Assembly (NCBI RefSeq): GCF_009725235.1
Contig: NZ_WJFC01000021.1
Span: 1 to 64,000 of the forward strand
Direction: 5' to 3'
DNA: 64,000 nucleotides
DNA from: Scytonema sp. UIC 10036
GTDB taxonomy: Bacteria; Cyanobacteriota; Cyanobacteriia; Cyanobacteriales; Nostocaceae
Program-made: the position numbers and the translations under genes
The notes under the pieces: model-generated
Seen by the model: the letters and a program-made list of their open reading frames with translations, nothing else
The model's database searches: none
Told to the model about the DNA's origin: nothing
In this document: piece by piece, positions 54,950-63,866 of the stretch
How the letters are laid out: each line of letters starts with the position of its first letter
Position numbering within the stretch: position 1 is the stretch's first letter

Positions 54950-55312
54950 ATGCTTCAAACTGAATTTCCGTTTACGCTACCTTTGGGCTATGTTGATGCT
55001 GAGGGGAACCTGCATAAAGAAGGGGTAATGCGTTTAGCCACTGCTCTAGATGAAATTGCTCCTTTTAAAGATGCACGGGTTCGTAGTAACCAAGCTTACC
55101 TACTGTTAATCTTGCTTTCCCGTGTGGTCACAAAACTAGGTACTTTAGAATACATTAATCCTAAAGTGATTGAAAGTTTGTATGCTGCCGATCTAGCTTA
55201 TTTACAAGACCTCTATAGTCGCGTCAATCAAACAGGACAGAACCGAGTGCGTACTCAGTGTCCTCATTGCGAACAAGCTTTTGAAGTGGAGTTGAGCAGC
55301 GTGGGGGAGTAA
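54950..55312 (+). CDS. tail assembly / baseplate protein with CPHC motif
   Basis: From ATG 54950 the 120-aa protein reads LQTEFPFTLPLGYVDAEG, VMRLATALDEIAPF, LLLILLSRVVTKLG and SLYAADLAYLQDLY, as in eCIS and phage proteins annotated as tail assembly or T4-like baseplate proteins. It ends with a CPHC half zinc ribbon. A TTG at 54929 would add seven residues. Its stop lies just inside the DUF6760 frame, in a run of five G. Confidence 0.78.
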   Translation: MLQTEFPFTLPLGYVDAEGNLHKEGVMRLATALDEIAPFKDARVRSNQAYLLLILLSRVVTKLGTLEYINPKVIESLYAADLAYLQDLYSRVNQTGQNRVRTQCPHCEQAFEVELSSVGE

Positions 55313-55464
55313 AAAGCTACCCCCTCCATCGCCTCTACGAGGAGGTAGCATATATTGCTTATCATTTTCACTGGTCAGGCGATCGCATCTTGGAATTAGA
55401 ACATCCCGAACGCCTGAAATGGGTTGCAGAAATTTCTAAAATTAATCAGCGTTTGAACCAATGA
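55309..55464 (+). CDS. DUF6760 small eCIS protein, no standard start codon
   Basis: The frame gives LYEEVAYIAYHFHWSGD, LEHPERLKWVAEISKIN, a full DUF6760 domain found after the tail-assembly gene in eCIS. Between the frame's upstream stop and the domain there is no ATG, GTG or TTG; the best position is GTA 55309. The frame is -1 relative to the preceding gene and overlaps its end at GGGGG (55303-55307). Expression may need frameshifting or an unusual start. Its TGA overlaps the next ATG (55461). Confidence 0.75.
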   Translation, partial: VKSYPLHRLYEEVAYIAYHFHWSGDRILELEHPERLKWVAEISKINQRLNQ

Positions 55465-55988
55465 CTTTTCTCGGAAACACACCGCCCGGTTTAAATATTG
55501 CTACCAGTGTTGTTACTAATGTTACAGCCCAAATCCTTGACCCTTACCGAGCTTTTAATTTCTTTATTGAAATTGATGGCGTTCTAGCGGGTGGTTTTTC
55601 AGAATGTAGTGGGTTGCAGGTGGAAACTGAATTTATGGAATATCATGAAGGTGGTATTAATGAATATCGCCACCATTTTGCCGGAGCTACGAAATATCCA
55701 CCCTTAGTTCTCAAGCGAGGACTAAGCCTCATTGATGAGTTGTGGACATGGCATCAAGATATTGTTATTAATCACAAAATTCAGCGTCGCAACGGAAGTA
55801 TTTACCTGTTGAACGAACAACACTTACCAGCGATTTGGTGGGATTTTAGAGATGCTTTTCCCTATCGCTGGATTGGTCCAGAACTACGGGCTGATACGAA
55901 TGCGGTGGCATTTGAAAGTGTAGAACTCGTGCATCGTGGCTTAAGTCGCCCAAGGACACCTGGCACTTTTAGACGCATAAGAAGGTGA
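55461..55988 (+). CDS. tail tube protein 2
   Basis: A 175-aa tube paralogue: DPYRAFNFFIEIDGVLAGGF, SECSGLQVETEF, GATKYPPLVLKRG, LWTWHQD and FESVELVHRG. It has about 25 extra N-terminal residues compared with tube 1. In Afp-type systems the second tube protein begins the tube at the baseplate. ATG 55461 overlaps the DUF6760 stop. Confidence 0.92.
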   Translation: MTFLGNTPPGLNIATSVVTNVTAQILDPYRAFNFFIEIDGVLAGGFSECSGLQVETEFMEYHEGGINEYRHHFAGATKYPPLVLKRGLSLIDELWTWHQDIVINHKIQRRNGSIYLLNEQHLPAIWWDFRDAFPYRWIGPELRADTNAVAFESVELVHRGLSRPRTPGTFRRIRR

Positions 55989-55993
55989 TTATT

Positions 55994-57253
55994 ATGCCCG
56001 ATCCTATTTTATCCTCAACAACACCAGAATCATCAAGTCCTATCATACAAAGACTGGAACGCTGTCAGAACGAATCTGTTGGTTTAGTAAATTTACTGAA
56101 TTTTCAACCAAGAGCGGCAAAAATACCACAGGCAATTGTGCAGCGAGCGGCATTGGTTCAACAATTACAAACCCGTTATGGCACTCATACTAATGAAATT
56201 GCTGGTTCGGAACTCGTGTTAGCAAATCCACCAGACTTAGAAGTACCTAGCGATACATTGTCAACAGTTGCTAATTCTATTGCGAAGATTAAGCAAGAAG
56301 GCAAAAGGCAGGAACCAGAAAGACAACAGTCGAAAGCCGAGTTAATTCAGCGATCGCCTGCAAATACATCTCTCCCCTCAGCATCTTTTACTCTCAAACA
56401 AGAAAGTACAAGAGAAGAGAATCGAGAGAGGTCTGAGTCTCAACTCATGGAAAAGCACCAAAACTTTCCCTCTACTCAGCCCAAGACTCAATCTACTTCA
56501 CCTATAAATCCTTCACCTGAAGGTCAATTTCGAGTGAGTCGTAAAGTAATTCCCAAGATTAGTCAAATGAATGCCAGTCCCACAATAAAAGCAAAATTGG
56601 AGACTCGCGATTCAGTGAAGCCCTCAGTTTCAACAACAAAGGTGCAACCACCATTGCGTCAGATGACAACTGCATCAACGCCATCATTACCATTATCAAA
56701 AGCTGAGGTAATTCAGCGATCGCCTGTAGATACATCTATTCCTAGCACTTCCTCCAATCCTAGTGTTGTAAAAGCGGGGCTGACATCTACTGCTAATTCA
56801 TTACCTGTTGTTTTTGAACTCCCATCCAGTTCCCTACTACTTCAAAGGGTTAACGATGAAGATGTTGTGGATTTGGGATACATTGATTTTCCAAGTTTTG
56901 ACAATTCTGCCAGAGCAGCAGATTCACTGTTACCATTTAGGCAGAATGTACAAAGAATAAACCTTCAAGAAAATAGCAATGTAAACATTGAGGGTATTGG
57001 CGCTGATTATGCACGTACCAATCCTCGCACAAAAAATGCTCCCGCCGCTTTCCCCTTAAATACAGGTTCAGTATACGAAAGTGTTTCCGCAGAGCGATCT
57101 TTCTCAACTCTCGTACCCGCTCCAGTGAGGATTTCCAAAGAACCACAGACCCCTCCACAAGAGATAGATGTTGCACAGATAGCAGAACAGGTTAGTCGCA
57201 ACTTGTTTCGTCAGTTACGAATTGAACGCGAACGTCGAGGATTTAGTAGATGA
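55994..57253 (+). CDS. disordered eCIS protein with IQRSP repeats
   Basis: ATG 55994 has GAAGGTG upstream; GTG 55985 is the alternative. The 419-aa protein is rich in S, P, T and Q and mostly unfolded by composition. It contains two repeats (KAELIQRSPANTSLPS and KAEVIQRSPVDTSIPS). A short N-terminal segment (VQRAALVQQLQTRYG) recalls the ILQLQRQYGNRYVNRV segment of the DUF4157 protein. It sits between tube 2 and the LysM baseplate gene, where other eCIS have a small Afp6-like gene. The role is unknown; a linker or adaptor for cargo is possible. Confidence 0.7.
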   Translation: MPDPILSSTTPESSSPIIQRLERCQNESVGLVNLLNFQPRAAKIPQAIVQRAALVQQLQTRYGTHTNEIAGSELVLANPPDLEVPSDTLSTVANSIAKIKQEGKRQEPERQQSKAELIQRSPANTSLPSASFTLKQESTREENRERSESQLMEKHQNFPSTQPKTQSTSPINPSPEGQFRVSRKVIPKISQMNASPTIKAKLETRDSVKPSVSTTKVQPPLRQMTTASTPSLPLSKAEVIQRSPVDTSIPSTSSNPSVVKAGLTSTANSLPVVFELPSSSLLLQRVNDEDVVDLGYIDFPSFDNSARAADSLLPFRQNVQRINLQENSNVNIEGIGADYARTNPRTKNAPAAFPLNTGSVYESVSAERSFSTLVPAPVRISKEPQTPPQEIDVAQIAEQVSRNLFRQLRIERERRGFSR

Positions 57254-57288
57254 ATAATCATCGCCCAATACTACCAGCCTCAAATCAA

Positions 57289-57360
57289 TCTAAAATCCAA
57301 AATCTAAAATCCAAAATCTAAAATCCAAAATCTAAAATCCAAAATCTAAAATCCAAAATC
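57289..57360. repeat. alternating CCAAAAT/CTAAAAT heptamers
   Basis: Ten tandem heptamers alternate CTAAAAT and CCAAAAT and end two bases before the LysM gene start, so no usual ribosome-binding site is present. Confidence 0.8.
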
Positions 57361-57362
57361 GA

Positions 57363-58031
57363 ATGACACTCGCAAAACTCAAAATTAGACCAAAACCACC
57401 TTCCAAGCTCAAAAGTATAGAAGTTCTATTTAACCCCACTACTTATTCAATTACTAAGTCGGTAAACTGGACACCACCCCAGGATAGTAACTGCAAACCA
57501 ATTAAATCTCAAAATTATTTAAACGCACCAACATTATCATTTAGTGGTGGTGGCAGCCGCCAACTGTCGTTAGATTTATTTTTTGACGTTACAGAAAGTC
57601 AATTTCAAGATGTACGAGAAGAAACAAACAAAATTGTTGCTCTCACACGTATCGAACCGATTAAGCCAACACCCCGTCCGCCAACTTGTGAGGTGTCTTG
57701 GGGAAATGCACCGCCAAATTCTGATTTTCCCTTTGTAGGCGTTGTCAGTAGTTTGACACAGAAATTCACCCTGTTTCGACGTGATGGCAAGCCTGTACGA
57801 GCAGAGTTGAATGTGGTGTTTCTAGAATTGCTAGATGCAGAAGCAGATCAACGTCAAACCGATCCTGAAATGACTACTCGTGTCGTGCAATTGGGAGATA
57901 CACTTGCTAGCATTGCGGCTGAAGTCTACCAAGATCCAACCAACTGGCGCAAGATTGCCGAAGCAAATGGTTTAGACAATCCCCGCGATCTCACAATTGG
58001 CACTTCATTGAGTATCCCATCATTACGCTAG
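57363..58031 (+). CDS. LysM baseplate protein (Afp7 / gp53-like)
   Basis: The first part (VLFNPTTYSITKSVNW, LSFSGGGSRQLSLDLFFD, FVGVVSSLTQKFTLF) is the eCIS baseplate domain. The C-terminal 45 residues are a LysM module (VVQLGDTLASIAAEVYQDPTNWRKIAEANG is its span, at about 176-206). In Afp and PVC this protein joins the spike to the wedge. ATG 57363; the hub gene follows after 11 bases. Confidence 0.92.
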   Translation: MTLAKLKIRPKPPSKLKSIEVLFNPTTYSITKSVNWTPPQDSNCKPIKSQNYLNAPTLSFSGGGSRQLSLDLFFDVTESQFQDVREETNKIVALTRIEPIKPTPRPPTCEVSWGNAPPNSDFPFVGVVSSLTQKFTLFRRDGKPVRAELNVVFLELLDAEADQRQTDPEMTTRVVQLGDTLASIAAEVYQDPTNWRKIAEANGLDNPRDLTIGTSLSIPSLR

Positions 58032-58042
58032 GAGGATGGGTT

Positions 58043-59104
58043 ATGGTTTTACCCGATTTGAGTCAGCCTATTGTACCAAGTTTTGACATTTTCATTAACG
58101 GTCAACCGTTATCAAATCTGTCCTTCGATGCTTTTACCCATATTGTTCGGATCGTTGTGGATGATGACACAGAATTACCAAGTATGTTCGCGTTGGAATT
58201 GACTAGCGCTGAAGACTCAGACAATCTTTGGCTAGATGATGACGAATTATTTGCTATTGGTGCTGAAGTCAAAATTCAATTTGGTTATAGTCACAATCTT
58301 GAAACAGTCATTAACGGTGAAATTACAGGTTTAGAACCACGGTTTTCCATCTCTGACCCACTCAGCTTAATTGTACGCGGTTACGATCGCCGTCATCGGT
58401 TGCAAAGAGGACGCAAAACCCGCTCGTTTATCGAACAAAAAGATAGTGAGATTGCAGCTATCATTGCTCAACAAGCAAATTTATCACCTACTGTCAGGGA
58501 TAGTGATGTCACGCACCCCTATATCCTGCAAGCCAATCAAACCGATTGGGAGTTTTTACAACAACGAGCAAGGCAAAATCAGTATGAAGTCGTCGTCGAG
58601 GGTAAAACTTTGTTATTCCAACCTGTGGGAAACGGTAACAGCCCTAATCTCAGCCTGAGTTTCAATAATGGTTTATTGGAGTTTTCGCCTTACCTGTCCT
58701 CAGTCAGTCAAGTCAAAGAAGTAGACGTGCGAGGTTGGGATTATCAGCAAAAATCTCCTTTTTTAGCAAAAAGTAGCGAAGCGATCGACATGGGTGGAAG
58801 GTACAAAGGTACTCAAATCAGTCAAGAATTTGGGGATGCGATCGCACAGATTAGCACCGAGCCTATTATGAGCCAAGCAGAAGCTGACCGATTAGCTTTT
58901 GCTTGCATCAACCGCACAGTTTTAAATTTGATTGTAGGTGAGGGTGTGTGCTTGGGTTGTACCGATATACGTGCTGGTCGGACGATTGAAATTCAAGATA
59001 TTGGCGATCGCTTTAGTGGAAGATACTACGTGACCTCTGCTAGCCATCGCTCTAGCTACGAAGGTTATTATACCCATTTCACCGTGCGGAGGAATGCTAC
59101 ATGA
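58043..59104 (+). CDS. baseplate hub protein (phage late control D / gp27-like)
   Basis: A 353-aa protein with the hub fold signature: DIFINGQPL, IQFGYSHNLETVINGEITGL, VRGYDRRHRLQRGR, ANQTDWEFLQQRARQNQYEVVV and a C-terminal IEIQDIGDRFSGRYYVTSA. It corresponds to the gp27 part of VgrG-like spikes. AGGAGG lies eight bases before ATG 58043. Its stop overlaps the spike gene start (ATGA), giving a split VgrG. Confidence 0.92.
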   Translation: MVLPDLSQPIVPSFDIFINGQPLSNLSFDAFTHIVRIVVDDDTELPSMFALELTSAEDSDNLWLDDDELFAIGAEVKIQFGYSHNLETVINGEITGLEPRFSISDPLSLIVRGYDRRHRLQRGRKTRSFIEQKDSEIAAIIAQQANLSPTVRDSDVTHPYILQANQTDWEFLQQRARQNQYEVVVEGKTLLFQPVGNGNSPNLSLSFNNGLLEFSPYLSSVSQVKEVDVRGWDYQQKSPFLAKSSEAIDMGGRYKGTQISQEFGDAIAQISTEPIMSQAEADRLAFACINRTVLNLIVGEGVCLGCTDIRAGRTIEIQDIGDRFSGRYYVTSASHRSSYEGYYTHFTVRRNAT

Positions 59105-59748
59105 ATTTTTTAGATATTTTAATCGATGAATCAGCACAATTGGCAATGACCAATCGGATTTATGGTGTAGCAATTGGTATTGTAACCAATAATCAAGACC
59201 CTGACAAATTAGGGCGGGTTAAAGTTACCTTTCCCTGGCTGAACGATCGCGAAGAAAGTTATTGGGCAAGAGTCGCAACACCAATGGCGGGAGGCGATCG
59301 AGGGATTTATTTTTTACCAGAAGTCCATGACGAAGTTTTAGTCATGTTTGAACATGGCGATCTCCGCTTTCCCTACATAATAGGGGCGCTGTGGAACGGT
59401 CAAGATACACCACCGACTCATAATGATGATGGTAATAATAACATTCGTCTCATAAAATCCCGTAGCGGTCATCTCATTCGTTTGAATGACCAAGATGGTA
59501 GAGAAAAAATTGAAATTATTGATAAAAGCGGCAATAACAGCCTTATCTTTGATACACAAAACAATACCATCACCATTAATTCAGCCCACAACTTGAACCT
59601 CTCAGCCCCCAATGGCACGCTCAAGATGGAAGCACAATCCATTGAACTAGATTCCTCAACCACCCTAAAAATCAGTGCTAAAGCTCAAGCTGATATAGAA
59701 ACAAACGGCGTGATGAATCTCAAAGGACAAATTATCAACTTGAATTAA
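59101..59748 (+). CDS. spike protein (gp5 / VgrG OB-fold and beta-helix)
   Basis: Residues about 20-110 are the gp5 OB fold (GIVTNNQDPDKLGRVKVTFPW, YWARVATPMAGGDRG, YFLPEVHDEVLVMFEHGD, PYIIGALWNG). The rest (LIRLNDQDGREKIEIID, LSAPNGTLKME, a run of short beta repeats) forms the needle. No lysozyme or effector domain is fused. ATG 59101 overlaps the hub gene stop. Confidence 0.93.
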   Translation: MNFLDILIDESAQLAMTNRIYGVAIGIVTNNQDPDKLGRVKVTFPWLNDREESYWARVATPMAGGDRGIYFLPEVHDEVLVMFEHGDLRFPYIIGALWNGQDTPPTHNDDGNNNIRLIKSRSGHLIRLNDQDGREKIEIIDKSGNNSLIFDTQNNTITINSAHNLNLSAPNGTLKMEAQSIELDSSTTLKISAKAQADIETNGVMNLKGQIINLN

Positions 59749-59753
59749 TAGGT

Positions 59754-59846
59754 TGTCATTGGTCATTTGTCATTGGTCATTGGTCATTTGTCATTTGTCC
59801 TCCCAATCCCCAATCTAAAATCCAAAATCTAAAATCCAAAATCCTC
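59754..59846. repeat. GTCATTG and CCAAAAT heptamer repeats
   Basis: Seven GTCATT(G/T) units are followed by CCCCAAT and alternating CCAAAAT/CTAAAAT heptamers, ending just before the PAAR gene. Confidence 0.75.
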
Positions 59847-59847
59847 C

Positions 59848-60237
59848 ATGCCACAACCAGCAGCTAAACAAGGCGATCGCATTACAGCAATTGATAATCA
59901 CCTTGTCATCGTACCAGGAATACCACCCCAACTCTTACCCCATCCCTTTGTCGGTATCATCAATGGCAATCTCAGCAGCAATGTCAACATCATGGGACTA
60001 CCAGCAGCCACCATTGGCAGTACAGCAGATAACACTCCCCCTCACATTCCCACTCCCCCTGGAACCAGCTTCCAAGCACCACCAGCAAATCGCGGCACAA
60101 TTCGTTTAGGTAGTCCCACAGTACGAATCAACGGCAAGATGGCAGCCCGTCATGGTGATGTAGCGGAAACCTGCAACGATCCTATAGACTTACCCATCGG
60201 ACAAGTCATTGCTGTCAGCACAGTATTTATGGGGTGA
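59848..60237 (+). CDS. PAAR-domain spike tip protein
   Basis: A 129-aa PAAR protein: PAAKQGDRITAID at the start, GLPAATIGSTADN, TIRLGSPTVRINGKMAARHGD and a final ISTVFMG-like strand. The conserved His (ARHGD) and Cys (ETCNDP) can hold the zinc at the tip. PAAR proteins sharpen the spike and may carry effectors; none is fused here. Confidence 0.9.
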   Translation: MPQPAAKQGDRITAIDNHLVIVPGIPPQLLPHPFVGIINGNLSSNVNIMGLPAATIGSTADNTPPHIPTPPGTSFQAPPANRGTIRLGSPTVRINGKMAARHGDVAETCNDPIDLPIGQVIAVSTVFMG

Positions 60238-60270
60238 ATTTAAAAACTTCTAGATTTACCCCCCCTTAAT

Positions 60271-60326
60271 CCCCCTTATAAAGGGGGAAACCGGAAATTT
60301 GTTCCCTCCCCTTTGCAAGGGGAGGG
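60271..60326. repeat. two dispersed hairpin repeats after PAAR
   Basis: CCCCCTTATAAAGGGGG (60271-60287) and CCCTCCCCTT-TGC-AAGGGGAGGG (60304-60326). The second matches 54889-54911. Both are common cyanobacterial intergenic hairpins; they lack a T run, so termination is uncertain. Confidence 0.7.
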
Positions 60327-60385
60327 TTAGGGTGGGGTAAAACTAAGACTAAAACTTTAATCTATAAACTTAACAGAAAACAGAG

Positions 60386-60787
60386 ATGGCAAAAACATTT
60401 TTAGGAGTAGGCGTAAGCTTCCCCGTAAAAGCAAATGATAACGGTGTCATAGAAACCGCCGCCTATGAAGCCAGTGTACGTCAATCCATTTGGCTCATTC
60501 TCGGTACTGCCAAAGGAGAAAGAGTCATGCGTCCTAACTTTGGTAGTGGTATTTACGATCTGGTATTTGAGATGCAAACAGCAGAAACTGCTGGACAAAT
60601 TTCCCAAATGGTGCGTGAGGATTTGCTGTTCTGGGAACCGCGTATTGATGTTTTAGATGTCCAAGTTGTCCCTCAGTCAACTTTAGATGGAGAGGAATTA
60701 TTAATCAACATCGATTATCAAGTCCGGTCAACCAATAACGTGTTTAACCTAGTCTATCCGTTTTATTTAGAAAGGAGTGCAGGGTAG
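60386..60787 (+). CDS. gp25-like baseplate wedge protein (Afp9-like)
   Basis: The 133-aa protein has the gp25/GPW features: SVRQSIWLILGTAKGERVMRP with the conserved ERVM-P, FGSGIYDLVFE, then VREDLLFWEPRIDV. It forms part of the wedge that triggers sheath contraction. ATG 60386; the baseplate J gene starts two bases after its stop. Confidence 0.92.
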   Translation: MAKTFLGVGVSFPVKANDNGVIETAAYEASVRQSIWLILGTAKGERVMRPNFGSGIYDLVFEMQTAETAGQISQMVREDLLFWEPRIDVLDVQVVPQSTLDGEELLINIDYQVRSTNNVFNLVYPFYLERSAG

Positions 60788-60789
60788 TC

Positions 60790-63669
60790 ATGGCAATTTC
60801 TCCACCACCAATCGACGATCGCACAGCCCCAGAAATTGCCGCACAATTGCGATCGCTCTTAGCATTCTACTATCCAAAAGCTTTCCGCAATCCCAACACT
60901 GGGGAACCCCAAGTTTTGACGGGTGTGAATGCAGCGTTAGTGCAAGTGATGGCGCGGTTTGCAGAAATTATTATTCAACGCCTCAATCGAGTTCCTGAGA
61001 GAAATTTCTTGGCATTTCTGGATTTATTAGGAGCCGCTCAGTTACCGCCGCAACCTGCACGAGTGCCACTGACATTTACTTTAACAACAGGTACAACTGG
61101 GGATGCTATTGTGCCTTCGGGAACTCAAGTAGCTGCCTCTACCTTAAATGGAAGCAGTGAAATTACGATATTTGAAACAGAAAAGGAACTAATTGTTACA
61201 TCAGCACAACTCGTGTCTGTGTTGGTGCGCGATCCTGTAGGCGATCGCTATGCCGATCAAACAGCTGCTTTACTATCAGGGAATAGTACTAGCATTGCTG
61301 CATTTCAAGGCGATCTCCCCATTGACCATGTATTCTATATCGGACACAGCCAACTTTTAAGCTTTCCCGAAATTCAAAACTTGCAAATCCAGTTCAATGC
61401 CGTACAACCTCTGGGTGACGATGCAATGGTGCAATGGCAAGTTTGGAATGGAACTGAATGGATAGGGATTGCACCAACTAATCCCCAAGCCATCAGCCAA
61501 TCTGGCCATGGACAACTGAATTTCACCACAGTTCAAGCCGTCCCTATATCCTTAGTGAATGGCATCACAAACCGTTGGTTGCGCTGTCGTCTGCTCGCCC
61601 CCATAACTCCAACAAGCCAACAACTACTATCTTTGCAAAATCTTAGTTTGCAAGCGACGCTGAACCGAACTGGTTTAATGCCAGAGATGGCTTTCACAAA
61701 CCAATTACCTATAGATTTAACTAAAGAATTATACCCATTTGGCGAAAAACCCAAATTCGGTGACACCTTTTACCTGGCTCATCGTGAAGTGTTTGGCTTA
61801 GTAGGGGCTAGTATTATGCTCAATATCAGTATAATTAATGCTATAACAGCTTCAGTAAATCTAACACTAATATGGGAATGCTGGAACGGTCAGATTTGGT
61901 TGCGGCTAGGCACAACAAACAAAAACGGTGCGATCGCGCCTTTGACTAACAATTTTTCAGATACCACCAATGCACTAACAAAAACTGGAACGGTAACATT
62001 TACTCTACCCACAGAGGTGAAACTGACGACTGTCAACGGTGTTGAGAATGCTTGGTTTAGGGTGCGAATTATCGATGGCGATTACGGCACTGAAGCTAGC
62101 TATGAAAAAAAGGATGATAAATATGAATTCCAACCAGCAAGTTTTACCCCTCCAATTGTTCGATCGATACGGGTGGATTATCAGTTGATGCGATCGGCTG
62201 CTCCTGAAGTCATTATTACAGAGAATGATTTTGTTTATTCTGAAAATCTAGCAGTTTCAGCAACACAAGCTTTTACTCCTTTTCAAGCGACTAAAGATAC
62301 ACAACCAACGCTCTATTTAGGGTTTACTTTGCCACCCGGTCGTCTGGCATTTCCCAATCGCCCTATCAACCTTTATATTAAAGTTCCAGAGTTGAGCAAT
62401 GGTCGTCTATCCCGTGAAGCTTTGCGTCTGGCGTGGGATTATTTTAACGGTGAGGCTTGGCAAACATTGGCAATCCGAGATGAAACTGCTGGGTTTAGCA
62501 GATCGGGTTTGGTGGAAGTTTTAATACCAGCAAATTTTACTCCATCTATAGAGTTTGGTAGAGAAAGATACTGGTTAAGAGTTCGGTTGCTAAGTAATAC
62601 AGCATTGACAGCGCTTCATTTACAAAGATTGTTATTGAATACAACAATGGCAGTTCAGGCTCAAACTTTACACAACGAAATTCTCGGTTCTAGTGATGGT
62701 ACTGAGTCTCAAATCTTCCGCACGACTCACGCTCCAATTTTAGATGGTCAACACTTGGATGTGCAGGAGTTCAATGGCTGGATTCGTTGGCAAGAAGTGA
62801 TTGACTTTTATGGTTCTGCACCTCGCGATCGTCATTATATCCTCAACCATCTCACTGGAGAAATTCATTTTGGGGACGGACAACAGGGAATGATTCCTCC
62901 ACCTGGTAGGGGTAATATTCGCCTTACCCGCTATCAAACTGGAGGGGGAGCAGCAGGTAACCGCAACCCAGGGGCGATCTCTCAACTCAAAACCACTGTC
63001 CCCTTTATTAAAGCAGTCACGAATTATGAAGCAGCAACAGGAGGAACTGACGCTGAAAGTTTAGCAAGTCTACGCGATCGCATTCCCCGCCAACTCCGTC
63101 ACCGCTATCGGGCTGTGACAGTAGAAGACTATGAAGATTTGGCAATGCAAGCTTCACCAGAAGTTGCACGAGCAAAATGCGTTCCTCTACACAATCTGGT
63201 AGTAAATCCAGTCATAACTTCGGAAACACCAACAACACCGGGCGTATTGAGTGTAATTGTTGTGCCTAATAGTGATGCACCCAATCCTTCACCCAGTTTA
63301 GAATTGCTCGATCGCGTGCAGTCTTATCTTGACCGCCGTCGCTTGCCAAATGCCGATTTAGTGGTTGTGGGACCGGAGTATGTCCGCGTTGATGTGACAA
63401 CGGAAGTTGCTTTAGTCTCTCTTGATTCAGCTAGCAGTGTGGAAGTAGCTGTTCGCCAAACTCTTGACCGTTTTCTCCATCCTCTTACAGGTGGACTAAA
63501 TGGTAAAGGCTGGGACTTTGGACGAGAACCTTATAAATCCGATCTCTATGCTTTACTCGAAGCCGTTCCTGGTGTCGATCGCATTCATAGTCTAAGTATT
63601 TCCCCAACTCCAGAGAGTAGTCAATTTCTAGTTTATTCCGGCAATCACACGATTAATTTAACGATTTAG
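60790..63669 (+). CDS. large baseplate J-type assembly protein (Afp11-like)
   Basis: A 959-aa protein. The N-terminal part has YYPKAF, VNAALVQVMARFAEIIIQRLNRVPERNFLAFLDLLG (span about residues 44-80) and a beta domain. The C-terminal third shows the baseplate J signature: LTGEIHFGDGQQGMIPPPGRGNIR (span), YQTGGGAAGNRNPGAI and RYRAVTVEDYEDLA. It makes the wedge arms. Tandem beta domains lie in the middle. It is followed by about 200 bases of repeats and then a related gene. Confidence 0.9.
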   Translation: MAISPPPIDDRTAPEIAAQLRSLLAFYYPKAFRNPNTGEPQVLTGVNAALVQVMARFAEIIIQRLNRVPERNFLAFLDLLGAAQLPPQPARVPLTFTLTTGTTGDAIVPSGTQVAASTLNGSSEITIFETEKELIVTSAQLVSVLVRDPVGDRYADQTAALLSGNSTSIAAFQGDLPIDHVFYIGHSQLLSFPEIQNLQIQFNAVQPLGDDAMVQWQVWNGTEWIGIAPTNPQAISQSGHGQLNFTTVQAVPISLVNGITNRWLRCRLLAPITPTSQQLLSLQNLSLQATLNRTGLMPEMAFTNQLPIDLTKELYPFGEKPKFGDTFYLAHREVFGLVGASIMLNISIINAITASVNLTLIWECWNGQIWLRLGTTNKNGAIAPLTNNFSDTTNALTKTGTVTFTLPTEVKLTTVNGVENAWFRVRIIDGDYGTEASYEKKDDKYEFQPASFTPPIVRSIRVDYQLMRSAAPEVIITENDFVYSENLAVSATQAFTPFQATKDTQPTLYLGFTLPPGRLAFPNRPINLYIKVPELSNGRLSREALRLAWDYFNGEAWQTLAIRDETAGFSRSGLVEVLIPANFTPSIEFGRERYWLRVRLLSNTALTALHLQRLLLNTTMAVQAQTLHNEILGSSDGTESQIFRTTHAPILDGQHLDVQEFNGWIRWQEVIDFYGSAPRDRHYILNHLTGEIHFGDGQQGMIPPPGRGNIRLTRYQTGGGAAGNRNPGAISQLKTTVPFIKAVTNYEAATGGTDAESLASLRDRIPRQLRHRYRAVTVEDYEDLAMQASPEVARAKCVPLHNLVVNPVITSETPTTPGVLSVIVVPNSDAPNPSPSLELLDRVQSYLDRRRLPNADLVVVGPEYVRVDVTTEVALVSLDSASSVEVAVRQTLDRFLHPLTGGLNGKGWDFGREPYKSDLYALLEAVPGVDRIHSLSISPTPESSQFLVYSGNHTINLTI

Positions 63670-63697
63670 CTGTAGTTTCCTGAGATACAGAATATTA

Positions 63698-63764
63698 ATT
63701 TAACCGCAGATGAACGCAGATGGACGCTGATAAATTTTTACTTCAGTAGGGTAGAGTACGCTAT
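63698..63764. repeat. dispersed repeat, copy 3
   Basis: AACCGCAGATGAACGCAGA and the flank through GGGTAGAGTACGCTATG match the copies at 46084-46151 and 54268-54336. Downstream (63785-63830) is another GTCATTGG/TCATTTGTC-type stretch in the opposite sense. Confidence 0.7.
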
Positions 63765-63866
63765 GTAAGACATTACAAAATGTTTATATGCCGGAAATCC
63801 TTACCAATGACAAATGACCAATGACGCTCTTCACTAGTTAATTTTAATTGTGCTAACTTTAACCTT

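Noticed and set aside
57289..57360. CRISPR-like array
   Set aside because: The units are contiguous 7-base repeats without spacers, a known cyanobacterial repeat type.
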